Origin: JAVBNF01 sp031551725
GTDB taxonomy: Bacteria > Bacteroidota > Bacteroidia > Bacteroidales > P3
Assembly: GCA_031551725.1 (NCBI GenBank)
Contig: JAVBNF010000001.1
Span: 1-64,000, forward strand
Direction of reading: 5' to 3'
DNA length: 64,000 nucleotides
Below, piece after piece: positions 14,757-23,942 of the stretch; position 1 is the stretch's first letter, and every line of letters starts with the position of its first letter. The notes below the pieces were generated by a model. It did not search any database. It was not told the DNA's origin and was given only the letters and a program-made list of their open reading frames with translations. A program made the translations under genes and the position numbers.

Positions 14757-17573
14757 TTATTCAAATATTACTTTTTGTGAAATAGTTTTTTTGCCGTCGG
14801 TTACAGAAATAATTACGGGTGTGCTTTTAACTACATTTTCCCAGTAAACATAAGCCTCTCCATTGGAATGTTGCATGTTTTTAAAAGTTTTTATTTCTCT
14901 TCCCGCAGTGTTAAACACTTGTACTTTCACGTTGGAATGATTGGTTTTGAAACGGATTTCGGCGGTTTGCGGACCGATCAAACGAACGGTCAAACCTTCG
15001 CTCAATTCCACTTTTTCGCGATTGCGAACAATGATATCCGACGGTTTCGGAAGTTTCACAAAAATCGGCTTGGTAAGCCACAAATGATATTCGCCGGCAT
15101 CCAAATTAAACGTATGATTTACATCTGTAATATTCACCGAATCGCCCGAAAAACAATCGTACCACCAACCGGTTTTCGGCAATGCAAGCTGATAATTGAG
15201 CGCCGAAGTTTCAAAATTCGCAACAGCGGCAACATTCATCGTCGAATCGCGTAAAACCACCGATTTGCCGCCCCCGGAAAGCGAAATTGTAAAATCCGTT
15301 GTACGGAAAACTTGCTCTTGTGTTTTCAGTTTCGCCAGTGCAACATATACAGCGTACAAGCGCTTGCGCGAAGCAACGGTGTCGTAATCCCAGCGCACAG
15401 GCTTCGGATTGGTGCGGCAGTTGTCGCTGATCGTTCCATTTTCACAATGGTTAATCGAATAATCGTAGCCCAACTCACCAAACTGCCATATCATTTTCGG
15501 GCCGGGAACACTCAACAGCATCAAGGCTGCAGCCTCTCCGCGCGACAAAGCAACAACTTTATTTTTCACGTCGTACGTATCTGTTTTCTTTCCCCATTGA
15601 GAAGCCTTGTACATCATACGTTCTTCGTCGTGACTTTCGCCATAGCCAACGATATTCGGTTGATTCCAACCACGATATTTGTATGAAAGCCCACTCATAT
15701 CGGAATTTTCTGTATAACCCATCACACTTTCGCAGAGAGCATAATTTAAGTTGCCCCAAACCATCATGCCGGAATCGGAAAGTTCTTTTTCTTCACGGTT
15801 ATCGCAGAAATGCTCCAAAATCATAATCGCATTGGGCTTTGTTCCCACAACCGTACGATGATAATCGCACAAAATGGCAATGCGCGATGCATCATAATTC
15901 GACGCAGTGGCTTCTGTGGAAACCTTATTGGTAAAGCCTTTGGTTAAATCAAACCGGAAACCGTCGATTTTATATTCGTTGAGCAGATGCTTGAGCGATT
16001 GCTTCACAAACTCGCGCGTATAAACCGATTCGTGGTTAAAATCGTTGAAAACGCTGTATGGATGCGGAGCAGCAACATTGAACCACGGATTATTTGCCGC
16101 CGGACGCCCATTGGCAGCGTCCCAATACATTTTTGCAAACGGCTGATTGCCGGTTGCGTGATTGTAAACTACGTCGAAAATCACCGCAATACCGCGGCGG
16201 TGGCACTCGTCGATAAATTGTTTGTAGAAATTTTCGGTTGCGTAAGCCTTATCCAACGCAAAGAAAAAGCACGGATTGTAGCCCCAGCTGTTATTGCCGT
16301 CGAATTCTTGCACAGGCATCAACTCAATAGCTGTAACGCCCATGTTTTGCAAATAATCCAAACTGTCGTAAAGTGCTTTTAAACTTCCGGCACCCGTAAA
16401 ATCACGGATTAAGGCTTCATAAATCACTAAATTTTGTGGATTTTGAACTTCGAAATTGTGTTGAAACACATATTTCGGTTTGTTGGTTTGCAAAACGGAA
16501 ACCATGCCGTCGGCCTTTCCTTCCGGATAAGCCTTGATGTTGGGATAAATGGAAGCCGGGATGTATTTGTCGTTCCACGGATCGAGAATTTTTTCCGCAT
16601 AAGCGTCGGCCACACGGATATTGCTGTCGATTTGATATTGGAACGCGTATTCTTGGCGCGGAACAAGATTTTCGAGAATCATCCAAAACCGTTTGTTGGC
16701 CGTATCGTGCTTCATCATGTAATCGTTGGAAAATTCCCAATTATTGAAATCGCCGAGCACGTAAACGTACTGTTTGAGCGGCGCAGGAAGTACCAATCCG
16801 ACTTTCGTACTGTCATCGGAATAATAATTGATGCCGTCTTTCAAACCGCTTGGCACAGGTGCAACCGGCGTTTCGCCGCGAACAACAAATTTGATGGAAT
16901 CCATTGCTGTTTCGCCGTTTTTGACTGCGGTTGCTTTCAGCAAATAATTTCCGGAAACGGCATCAGGCAAAGTATACGCAATCGACTTCCGGTTGCTTTC
17001 GCTTGCAATGTTTGTTCCGTTCAGCAACAGCGTCAATCCGCAGGAATCCGAAGCTGCTGCGCTAAATTCGATAGTTCTGCCGGTATTAAAAATCTGATTG
17101 TTTTGCGGCGTTGTGATGGCAATATTAAACGCGAATTCGGATACATCCACAAAGATGTCGCCGCCATCGGCTGTTTTACCGGTTTTGTTACCGTCGGAAC
17201 TACGGAAAACAAAAGCCATTTTCAGAATTCTGGTATTGGCCGGAGCGTTGTAATAAGTAAATAAATCGGGACTTATTTCGAGTTCGTAAACATTCGGGCG
17301 TGTGCGTGTCAATTTTGTTTTCGGCAGGTTTTCGCCCCACTGCGAAACAACGTATTTCCAGTCGCTGCCGCTTGAACTGGCGGAAGTGATAAGGCCGGTG
17401 TGCACATAAACATCGCCGGTATAATTCATCAAGCCTTTATTTCCTTGTGTAGCATCGAAAATAACTTTCACCGACTTGCTCACCACGGGAGTAAGGGGTT
17501 CTGTAGCTACTTGCGCTTGCAGAATCTTTGCAAAAGCCAACAGGCAAAATACGAGGATGAATGTTTTTTTCAT
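14757..17573 (-). CDS. Secreted alpha-amylase family glycosidase (GH13) with T9SS type A-like tail
   Basis: 938 residues; signal peptide 1-20 (KILQAQ). N-terminal module (about 25-150), Ig-like segment (150-230), then a CBM48-like module (VYVLGDFNNWEFS near 265). The GH13 barrel follows: region I DVVYNH near 466, region II GFRFDLTKGF near 541 with the nucleophile Asp, region III AIMILEH near 585 with the acid Glu, and region IV ESHDEE near 644. The final ~95 residues end in a beta-sandwich with VQVFNTAGREI and QKVIFE, as in type A sorting domains. It should hydrolyse alpha-1,4-glucans outside the cell. There are no SusCD genes nearby. Confidence 0.9.
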   Translation of the reverse strand: MKKTFILVFCLLAFAKILQAQVATEPLTPVVSKSVKVIFDATQGNKGLMNYTGDVYVHTGLITSASSSGSDWKYVVSQWGENLPKTKLTRTRPNVYELEISPDLFTYYNAPANTRILKMAFVFRSSDGNKTGKTADGGDIFVDVSEFAFNIAITTPQNNQIFNTGRTIEFSAAASDSCGLTLLLNGTNIASESNRKSIAYTLPDAVSGNYLLKATAVKNGETAMDSIKFVVRGETPVAPVPSGLKDGINYYSDDSTKVGLVLPAPLKQYVYVLGDFNNWEFSNDYMMKHDTANKRFWMILENLVPRQEYAFQYQIDSNIRVADAYAEKILDPWNDKYIPASIYPNIKAYPEGKADGMVSVLQTNKPKYVFQHNFEVQNPQNLVIYEALIRDFTGAGSLKALYDSLDYLQNMGVTAIELMPVQEFDGNNSWGYNPCFFFALDKAYATENFYKQFIDECHRRGIAVIFDVVYNHATGNQPFAKMYWDAANGRPAANNPWFNVAAPHPYSVFNDFNHESVYTREFVKQSLKHLLNEYKIDGFRFDLTKGFTNKVSTEATASNYDASRIAILCDYHRTVVGTKPNAIMILEHFCDNREEKELSDSGMMVWGNLNYALCESVMGYTENSDMSGLSYKYRGWNQPNIVGYGESHDEERMMYKASQWGKKTDTYDVKNKVVALSRGEAAALMLLSVPGPKMIWQFGELGYDYSINHCENGTISDNCRTNPKPVRWDYDTVASRKRLYAVYVALAKLKTQEQVFRTTDFTISLSGGGKSVVLRDSTMNVAAVANFETSALNYQLALPKTGWWYDCFSGDSVNITDVNHTFNLDAGEYHLWLTKPIFVKLPKPSDIIVRNREKVELSEGLTVRLIGPQTAEIRFKTNHSNVKVQVFNTAGREIKTFKNMQHSNGEAYVYWENVVKSTPVIISVTDGKKTISQKVIFE

Positions 17574-17593
17574 GATCAGAGTCTATGTTTGAA

Positions 17594-17601
17594 CAAAGGT
17601 A
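17594..17601 (-). promoter_or_regulatory. -7 box upstream of the amylase gene
   Basis: TACCTTTG on the minus strand, 21 bases before the ATG. No clear -33 box. Confidence 0.5.
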
Positions 17602-17663
17602 CGAAAAAAATATGAATTTAATTGTTGACTCTACGGGTTAAAACGAATTAATCTCCTAACAGC

Positions 17664-17719
17664 TTTCGGTTTTATCATTTTAATAGCCGAAACCTAACAG
17701 GATAAAAACCTGTTAGGTT
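17664..17719. repeat. Palindromic repeats between amylase and ATPase genes
   Basis: AACCTAACAGG (17691-17701) pairs with CCTGTTAGGTT (17709-17719); just before it, TTTCGG and CCGAAA form another pair. The CCTAACAGG family recurs at 31776-31806 and 34238-34295. The rest of the 320-base gap holds an AATCCGCGAATCTGCG unit and the ATPase promoter. Confidence 0.6.
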
Positions 17720-17802
17720 TATACTCCCCAAAAAATAATTTGTGGAATCCGCGAATCTGCGAAAAAACACGCTCGTATTTATCTAAAAATAAGCATCATA
17801 TA

Positions 17803-17873
17803 AAATATGCACTTTAAAAAGTGCATATTTTTGAAAAATTGCTTGTTTAAATGTGCATTTTTTTATACTTTTG
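17803..17873 (+). promoter_or_regulatory. Palindromic operator-like site and promoter of the AAA ATPase
   Basis: AAATATGCACTTT (17803-17815) and AAAGTGCATATTT (17818-17830) form a perfect palindrome with a 2-base centre. A third half-site, ATGTGCATTT, lies at 17851-17860, between CTTG (17842-17845) and TACTTTTG (17866-17873), which are spaced 20 bases apart as a promoter. The half-site inside the promoter suggests repression by a dimeric protein. Confidence 0.55.
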
Positions 17874-17900
17874 TAATACAAATCTATAAAACAATGCAAT

Positions 17901-19070
17901 ATGGACAGCTTATATAATCAGTTCCGACAACTGATTGATCAAACAGACTCGTCATATTTACGTTATTTACATCACGATATTGACTGGAATAACCGTTTAA
18001 CCGGCATTGTCGGCCCTCGGGGTGTAGGAAAAACCACCTTGATTTTACAACATATAAAGCTACATCATAGTTTCGAGGAAGCGCTTTACATCAATCTTGA
18101 TGATATTTATTTTTCGGAAAACAAATTGTTCGACACTGCAAAAAAACTGTATCAAAACGGAGGAAGATTTCTTTTTATCGACGAAATACATAAGTACGAG
18201 AACTGGTCGAAGGAGTTAAAAATGATTTACGATTACTTCCCTGATTTTAAGGTTGTTTTCACCGGATCTTCGATTCTTGATATTTTCAAAGGAGCAGCCG
18301 ATTTAAGCCGCCGTGCAATCCTTTTTCATCTGCAAGGTCTTTCATTTAGAGAATATCTGAATTTGTCGCAAGGGCTTAATTTGCCTACTTATTCATTCGA
18401 TGAAATTATCAATAATAAAGTGACAATTCCCGACATTAAACATCCATTACCCTTGTTTAAAGAGTATTTACAACAAGGCTATTATCCTTTCTTTAAAGAG
18501 GTTTTTTATGAAGAGCGTCTACGCAACGTAATAAATGCAACATTGGAAATTGATATTCCCGTATACGCGAACATGAATATTTCAACAGCTAAAAAATTAA
18601 AACAACTGCTGTATATTATTTCGAAAAGCGTACCTTTTAAGCCTAATTTCACGAAATTGGCAGAACTTATCGACACACACCGAAATCAAGTTAACGACCT
18701 CCTCTTTTACATGGAAAAAGCCGGACTGATTATGCAATTGCGCGAAACAACCACAGGAATCCGATTAATGGGAAAAGTTGAAAAAGTATTTTTAGATAAT
18801 ACAAATCTCATCTGCTCTATGTCCGAAGGGACACCGGACATCGGCAATTTGAGGGAAACATTCTTTTTCAATCAAATGAGCTTAAAAAATAAAGTTTTTG
18901 GATCGTCAAGTTCCGATTTTACAATTAATAATTACACATTCGAAGTGGGCGGAAAAAACAAAACAAAACAGCAAATTCGCCATATGAAAAATGCTTTTAT
19001 TGTAAAAGATGATATTGAATATGGACACGGCAACGTCGTTCCACTTTGGAGTTTCGGATTTAATTATTAA
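17901..19070 (+). CDS. AAA-family ATPase with DUF4143-type C-terminus
   Basis: 389 residues, cytoplasmic. Walker A GPRGVGKTTLIL near residue 38, Walker B FLFIDEIHKY near 92, sensor segment VFTGSSILDIFKGAADLSRR near 118. The second half has the winged-helix and nuclease-like DUF4143 region (FTKLAELIDTHRNQVNDL, GLIMQLRE, FEVGGKNKTKQQI). Such single-gene ATPases are widespread in Bacteroidota and often carried by mobile or defence-like regions; their function is unknown. The stop codon abuts the convergent EamA gene. Confidence 0.85.
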   Translation: MDSLYNQFRQLIDQTDSSYLRYLHHDIDWNNRLTGIVGPRGVGKTTLILQHIKLHHSFEEALYINLDDIYFSENKLFDTAKKLYQNGGRFLFIDEIHKYENWSKELKMIYDYFPDFKVVFTGSSILDIFKGAADLSRRAILFHLQGLSFREYLNLSQGLNLPTYSFDEIINNKVTIPDIKHPLPLFKEYLQQGYYPFFKEVFYEERLRNVINATLEIDIPVYANMNISTAKKLKQLLYIISKSVPFKPNFTKLAELIDTHRNQVNDLLFYMEKAGLIMQLRETTTGIRLMGKVEKVFLDNTNLICSMSEGTPDIGNLRETFFFNQMSLKNKVFGSSSSDFTINNYTFEVGGKNKTKQQIRHMKNAFIVKDDIEYGHGNVVPLWSFGFNY

Positions 19071-19943
19071 TTATATTTTCCGCTTTTTCATCCGATGATT
19101 TCCAATCACAATGCCGCCGATAATGACAAGTCCGCCCAAAAGTGAAAGCGGTGCGATGATTTCGCCCAAAAAGAAATACGACATGATAACGGCAAGGAAA
19201 GGCGAAAGGTATAAAAATCCGACAACATCGGTTGTTTTTCTTGCTTTCGCTAAAGCGTAACCCCACAAAAAGTAAGATAAAGCGGCCGGAAAAATTCCCA
19301 AATACACCATCGTCAAATCGGCCGAAAATGGTGCTGTTTCTATTTCTACCATCAATTTCGGGAAGAAAATAAACATCGGAAGTGTCGCAAAAAAGATGGC
19401 GTATGACATCGTTTGGATGGGCGAATAGGTTGCCAACAATTTGCGCTGCGCCACATTGAATACGCTTGTTGCAACGGCCGCAACAATCAAAATGCCAACA
19501 CCCCAATTAATCACAAATCCTTGCACTTGACTATATGCAACAAGCAACAAGCCCAACAAACTGATAAAAATCCCGATCCACGTGTGAAATCGCACTTTCT
19601 CGTACAGAAAGAGAATGGATAATATGGTTGTGAAAACCGGTCCCGACGCAATGATAAAACTGCTCACGCCGGCTTCGAGCATTTGGCTTCCGGTGTTAAA
19701 CAACCACATATAACCAAAAATTCCAATAATTGCGGAGCCTATCAACAACGGCAATTGTTTGGTGGGCGGCGGTATTTTTTTGTAAATGCAATAGCCCATC
19801 ATCACCACCGAAGCAACGAAAAAGCGAAACAGCATCAAGCCTTCGGGCGAGAAAAAACGCAGGCAATACTTAACGCCCGGAAACGCCGAAGCCCAGAAAA
19901 ATACCGCAAAAAACGCGGCTAACCGACAATATTGCAATTTCAT
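19071..19943 (-). CDS. EamA/DMT-family transporter
   Basis: 290 residues with ten predicted membrane helices in two halves of the drug/metabolite transporter fold. The first half starts FFAVFFWASAFPGVKYCLRF; the second half contains PAALSYFLWGYAL and ends with short basic residues (HRMKKRKI). The substrate is unknown. The start overlaps the ygiQ stop (TAATG), so it is translated with ygiQ. Confidence 0.85.
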   Translation of the reverse strand: MKLQYCRLAAFFAVFFWASAFPGVKYCLRFFSPEGLMLFRFFVASVVMMGYCIYKKIPPPTKQLPLLIGSAIIGIFGYMWLFNTGSQMLEAGVSSFIIASGPVFTTILSILFLYEKVRFHTWIGIFISLLGLLLVAYSQVQGFVINWGVGILIVAAVATSVFNVAQRKLLATYSPIQTMSYAIFFATLPMFIFFPKLMVEIETAPFSADLTMVYLGIFPAALSYFLWGYALAKARKTTDVVGFLYLSPFLAVIMSYFFLGEIIAPLSLLGGLVIIGGIVIGNHRMKKRKI

Positions 19944-21706
19944 TATTTTCGTTTTTTATATCTGAAAAACTGTGCGTTTTGAGCCTTCTTTTCTTCCAAT
20001 CCGCGCGCTACTTTCACAGCTTCTCCGGTATAAGGATTGATTCCGGAATAGTACATTTCCGTGGCCAAAGTTAAAGGCGTCGGCGTGAAACTTTGCACTT
20101 GCTCCAAACGATAGCCCATTTTCCCGGTTTCGTCGGCCAGCAAACGCATGTGTTCCTGTGTGCAGCCGGGATGTCCGGAAATGAAATAGGGAATTAGTTG
20201 ATAACGTAAATTATTTTTCTTGCACGTTTCGTCAAAGAAACCTTTGAATTGTTTGAAAAGTTTGAATGAGGGCTTTCGCATCAACTTCAAAACCTCATCA
20301 CAAGTGTGTTCGGGTGCCACTTTCAAACGTCCGGAAACATTATTTTTAATCACATATTCGGCATATTTTCTGCCGGAAGACGTGAATTTTCCGTTTTGGT
20401 CAAACAATAAATCATAGCGGATTCCGCTGCCGATAAAGGCTTTTTTGACTGCCGGATTTTGCGCAACTTCTTTATATAATTCAAGAAGCGGCGTATGGTC
20501 CGTATCCAAATTTTTACATACTTTCGGAAATGCACAAGACGCGCGTTTGCATGTCAGACAAATATTTTCATCCTGCTTTTGCATTTTGTACATATTGGCC
20601 GACGGGCCGCCCAAATCGCTCAAATAGCCTTTAAAATCGTGCATTTCGACAACTTGCTGCACTTCTTTCAAAATCGATTTTTTACTTCTGCTCGCAACAT
20701 GTCGCCCCTGATGCGCAGAAATCGTGCAAAACGAACAAGCGCCAAAGCATCCGCGATGAATATTGACGGAATGTCGAATCATTTCATACGCCGGAATCAC
20801 ACCGCGTTTCAGATATTTCGGATGCGGCAATCGTGTGTAGGGCAGATCGAAAGAAGCGTCAATTTCCTGTTCCGTCATTACCGGATATGGCGGATTGATA
20901 ACAATTTTTTCATTCGCAACTTCTTGAATCAAGCGTGCAGAGCGGGTTTTATTGGATTCCTCTTCTAAAATCCGGAAGTTTTGACTGTATGTTTTTTTGC
21001 TTTTCAAACATTCTTCATGTGAAGCCAAAACAACATCTTTTATTCCTTCAAAAGGCGCTATTTCACTGTTTTTTTTTGTTCGATAAGAAATTTGTAAAAC
21101 GTTTTGACAATCGTTTACAGAACCACCATTATCAAGGATTTTTGCAACTTCAACAATTGGTTTTTCACCCATTCCATACACGAGCAAATCGGCTTTACTT
21201 TCGTGTAAAAAAGAAGGCCGCAGCTTATCCTGCCAATAATCGTAATGCGTAATTCTCCGCAACGAAGCCTCAATCCCGCCAAGGATGACAGGCGTTTGCG
21301 GAAAAAACTTTTTCAACATTTGTGTATAAACAACCGTCGGATAATCGGGACGGAAACCGGATTGTCCGCCGGGTGTGTATGCATCGTCGGAACGCAGGCG
21401 TTTGTTGGCCGTGTAGTGATTCACCATCGAATCCATGCAGCCGGCAGTAACGCCGAAAAACAAGCGTGGTTGACCGAATTTCTTGAAATCGCGCCCATCG
21501 TCCTGCCAATTCGGTTGCGGAATAATCGCCACTTTATAGCCTTGCGCTTCAAGCACACGGCCAATTACAGCCGCGCCAAAGCCGGGATGATCCACGTAGG
21601 CGTCGCCGGTCACAATCACAATATCCAACTGCTCCCAGCCGCGTTCGTCCGATTCTTTTTTGGTAATCGGAAGCCAGTTTTTATGTTCACGAACGGCTGT
21701 CATCAT
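19943..21706 (-). CDS. YgiQ family radical SAM protein
   Basis: 587 residues. N-terminal B12-binding-like region (VDHPGFGAAVIGRVLEAQGY near 38), the radical SAM cluster motif CFGACSFC within HRGCFGACSFCTISAHQGR near 318, and the YgiQ C-terminal region with PYFISGHPGC and LEQVQSFTPTP. It contains further Cys residues around 380-395 (CLTCKRASCAFPKVC) that may bind a second cluster. The reaction is not established. The first 20 bases overlap the end of the DAHP synthase gene upstream, implying coupled translation. Confidence 0.93.
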   Translation of the reverse strand: MMTAVREHKNWLPITKKESDERGWEQLDIVIVTGDAYVDHPGFGAAVIGRVLEAQGYKVAIIPQPNWQDDGRDFKKFGQPRLFFGVTAGCMDSMVNHYTANKRLRSDDAYTPGGQSGFRPDYPTVVYTQMLKKFFPQTPVILGGIEASLRRITHYDYWQDKLRPSFLHESKADLLVYGMGEKPIVEVAKILDNGGSVNDCQNVLQISYRTKKNSEIAPFEGIKDVVLASHEECLKSKKTYSQNFRILEEESNKTRSARLIQEVANEKIVINPPYPVMTEQEIDASFDLPYTRLPHPKYLKRGVIPAYEMIRHSVNIHRGCFGACSFCTISAHQGRHVASRSKKSILKEVQQVVEMHDFKGYLSDLGGPSANMYKMQKQDENICLTCKRASCAFPKVCKNLDTDHTPLLELYKEVAQNPAVKKAFIGSGIRYDLLFDQNGKFTSSGRKYAEYVIKNNVSGRLKVAPEHTCDEVLKLMRKPSFKLFKQFKGFFDETCKKNNLRYQLIPYFISGHPGCTQEHMRLLADETGKMGYRLEQVQSFTPTPLTLATEMYYSGINPYTGEAVKVARGLEEKKAQNAQFFRYKKRK

Positions 21707-22736
21707 TCAATGTTTGTGTTTGAATACGAATGGCTTCTTCATGAATATCTTCCAAAATTTTCAGAATAAAATCTTCGTTTAAACCTTGTCCCTTCCCTAT
21801 TTTCAGGCGACTTTCCACCACTTCACTCCAGCGATCCATTTGTAGAATGGTAATTTGGTTTCGTTTTTTCAATAAGCCCATTTCTTCAACAATATGCATG
21901 CGTTTTGCCAAAAGCGAAAACAAACCTTCGTCAATATCATTAACAATTGTTCGCAATTGCAAAATTTGCTGATTGGTTTTATCCGCTTGACGGAAAATCA
22001 ATTTGGATAAAAACGTTTTAAAATCTGCAAAATTCAACTGCTGATCTTGATCTGTCAATGCGATTTCGGGATGATTATGCACTTCAACCATCAAGCCGTC
22101 CATTTCCAAATCCAGTCCTTTTTGTGCTATTTCCTGTAAAAACATGCGTTTTCCGGCAATGTGGCTCGGGTCGCAAATAATTGGAATTTCCGGATGCAGG
22201 CGTTTTAATTCGATCGGAATTTCCCATAGGGGAGCATTTCGATATGGAGATTCGGAAAACGTGGAAAAACCCCTTTGAATAGCCGAAATTTGAGTAATTC
22301 CCAAACGTTGAAAACGCTCAATTGCACCAATCCAAAGTTTCAAGTCGGGTGTCATCGGGTTTTTTACTAATACCGGAATATCTGCACCCTGTAAGGCTTC
22401 CGCCAAATCTTGTACCATAAACGGATTGGACGTTGTGCGCGCACCAATCCAAACGGCATCGATTTCATGTTTCAAGCAAGCCTCAACATGCGTGGGAGTA
22501 GCAACTTCCGTCATTACTTTCAGCCCTGTTTCAGTTTTTACTTTTTGCAGCCACGTTAATGCTTTTTCGCCATTGCCTTCGAAGCCGCCCGGTGTGGTGC
22601 GTGGTTTCCAAATACCGGCACGAAAAAAAGATATTGGCGTTTCGTTTTTCAAAAAACGTGCGATGTCGAGCATCTGCTCTTCGCTCTCGGCACTGCAAGG
22701 ACCGGCGATGTATGTGAAATTATTTTTTGAGTTCAT
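21687..22736 (-). CDS. Bifunctional DAHP synthase/chorismate mutase
   Basis: 349 residues. Residues 1-250 are the KDSA-like type I-beta DAHP synthase: AGPCSAES near 10, WKPRTTPGGFEGNG near 45, VLVKNP near 125, ISAIQRGFS near 153, CDPSHIAGKR near 190. Residues 260-349 are a chorismate mutase (AroQ) domain: LRTIVNDIDEGLFSLLAKRM, QMDRWSEV. It makes the first shikimate intermediate and prephenate; fused mutase domains often mediate feedback inhibition by aromatic products. No other aromatic-pathway gene is in the window. Confidence 0.93.
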   Translation of the reverse strand: MNSKNNFTYIAGPCSAESEEQMLDIARFLKNETPISFFRAGIWKPRTTPGGFEGNGEKALTWLQKVKTETGLKVMTEVATPTHVEACLKHEIDAVWIGARTTSNPFMVQDLAEALQGADIPVLVKNPMTPDLKLWIGAIERFQRLGITQISAIQRGFSTFSESPYRNAPLWEIPIELKRLHPEIPIICDPSHIAGKRMFLQEIAQKGLDLEMDGLMVEVHNHPEIALTDQDQQLNFADFKTFLSKLIFRQADKTNQQILQLRTIVNDIDEGLFSLLAKRMHIVEEMGLLKKRNQITILQMDRWSEVVESRLKIGKGQGLNEDFILKILEDIHEEAIRIQTQTLNDDSRS

Positions 22737-22741
22737 TTATT

Positions 22742-22800
22742 ATGATAAGTGATAAGTGATAAGTGATGAGTGATGAGTAGCTAAAACTCATCGTTCATAA
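22742..22800. repeat. GATAAGTGAT microrepeat
   Basis: Four to five consecutive units of GATAAGTGAT/GATGAGTGAT, then AACTCATCG and ATAACTCAATCTCATAAC. It fills the gap between the aromatic and DUF4159 genes. Confidence 0.65.
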
Positions 22801-22813
22801 CTCAATCTCATAA

Positions 22814-23515
22814 CTATTTCCCGTTTCCTCCCGTAAACGCATATTGTATAAGATTCGCACCCATTTGCAGCGCTTTGGTGCGCGTGGCTTGCGAATCGTT
22901 GTGCACTTCCTGATCTTCCCATCCGTCGCCCAAATCACATTCATAGCTGTAAAAGCAAATCAAACGACCTTGATAAATCAAGCCAAATCCTTGCGGACGT
23001 TTGTTATCGTGCTCATGTACTTTCGGCAATCCGTTGGGAAAATTATATTTCTGATGATAAACCGAATGCGAGCTTGGCAATTCGATAAACGATAATTCAG
23101 GAAAAACCTTTTGCATTTGCGGACGCACAAAAACATCCATGCCATAGTTATCATCAATATGCAAAAAACCGCCGCCGATCAAGTAATTCCGAAGATTTTT
23201 AGCTTCAGCATCGGAAAAAGACACATTGCCATGACCTGTCATATGCACGAAAGCATAATTAAAAATATCGTTGCTTCCCACATCCACAGTGCCCGGTTCG
23301 GGTTTGATATTTGTATTTAAATTATCATTACAGAATTTAATCAAATTTGGTAATGAGGTAGGATTTGCATACCAATCGCCACCGCCGTTATATTTGAGTA
23401 GGGCAATGCGGGTATTCTGTGCATAAATGGAGAATGGAGAATGGAGAACGGAGAACAGCAGAAATGCAAAAATGCAAAAACGCAGAATGTTCAATATAGG
23501 AAGTTTTTTCAACAT
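22814..23515 (-). CDS. Secreted DUF4159 protein
   Basis: 233 residues with a signal peptide (cleavage after IYAQ near residue 33). The mature protein matches DUF4159: YNGGGDWYANPTSLPNL, YAFVHMTGHGNVSF, NYLIGGGFLHIDDNYGMD, YECDLGDGWED. The ThuA/glutamine-amidotransferase-like fold has been suggested for this family, but its function is unknown. In gliding bacteria it often sits with MoxR-type genes; here it does not. The signal peptide core FCIFAFLLFSVLHSPFS is encoded entirely by two intergenic-type microrepeats (23427-23487). Confidence 0.85.
   Translation of the reverse strand: MLKKLPILNILRFCIFAFLLFSVLHSPFSIYAQNTRIALLKYNGGGDWYANPTSLPNLIKFCNDNLNTNIKPEPGTVDVGSNDIFNYAFVHMTGHGNVSFSDAEAKNLRNYLIGGGFLHIDDNYGMDVFVRPQMQKVFPELSFIELPSSHSVYHQKYNFPNGLPKVHEHDNKRPQGFGLIYQGRLICFYSYECDLGDGWEDQEVHNDSQATRTKALQMGANLIQYAFTGGNGK
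23427..23487. repeat. GGAGAAT and GCAAAAAT microrepeats inside a signal peptide
   Basis: GGAGAATGGAGAATGGAGAA (23428 onward) and GCAGAAATGCAAAAATGCAA (23458 onward) lie within codons 10-31 of the DUF4159 gene. The second unit is also in the FISUMP copy 2 signal peptide (31991-32020). Confidence 0.75.
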
Positions 23516-23540
23516 TATTTTAATTCTTTCTTTTTATTTA

Positions 23541-23843
23541 CTAAAAGTTGTTTTGCTGATGATGCAGAAACAATCTTCTTGCCTGTTCGGTATCAGCTAC
23601 ATCCGTTAATCGCATTTTACCATCAGGAGCCTGCATTTTCAAACCGTTACAAATTGTAACGGTTTCGTTTCCCTCTTCCTGTAGCCGTTTCTTCAAAACC
23701 CTCCAATACACTTGTGGATTAGTACTGTCAGTCAACACTGCAATAACATCCACGATGGAGATATACCATTTTTCGGCTTCATCATCCCAAACGGATCGTA
23801 TTTTACGGTCGTCAAACAATTTGATTGTGTCAATTTTTGTCAT
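23541..23843 (-). pseudogene. BRO-N domain protein, C-terminally truncated
   Basis: 100 residues matching the N-terminus of BRO-family proteins: TIKLFDDRKIRSVWDDE, EKWYISIVDVIAVLTDS, PQVYWRVLKKRLQEEG, ETVTICNGLKMQAPDGKMRL and DVADTEQ. Full-length relatives in Bacteroidota continue for over 150 residues; here the match ends at DVADTEQ and the frame runs out in RLFLHHQQNNF. So the gene is a fragment. BRO proteins are phage or mobile-element DNA-binding antirepressors. It carries the shared upstream box also seen at 147 and 62177. Confidence 0.7.
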
Positions 23844-23904
23844 ATTTTATAATTTTTAATTGTGAATAACAATTGCAAAATTACAAAATAGATCGTCGAT
23901 TTTT

Positions 23905-23936
23905 CCTTAATAAATGTTAAAAAATTGTTAAATTTT
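23905..23936 (-). promoter_or_regulatory. Shared upstream box, copy 3 (shorter)
   Basis: Minus-strand AAAATTTAACAATTTTTTAA followed by CATTTATTAAGG, as in copies 1 (147-213) and 2 (62111-62177). The downstream G-rich and CATCGCG part is not conserved; instead TTTTGTAATTTTG resembles a normal promoter. Confidence 0.5.
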
Positions 23937-23942
23937 AGTTGC

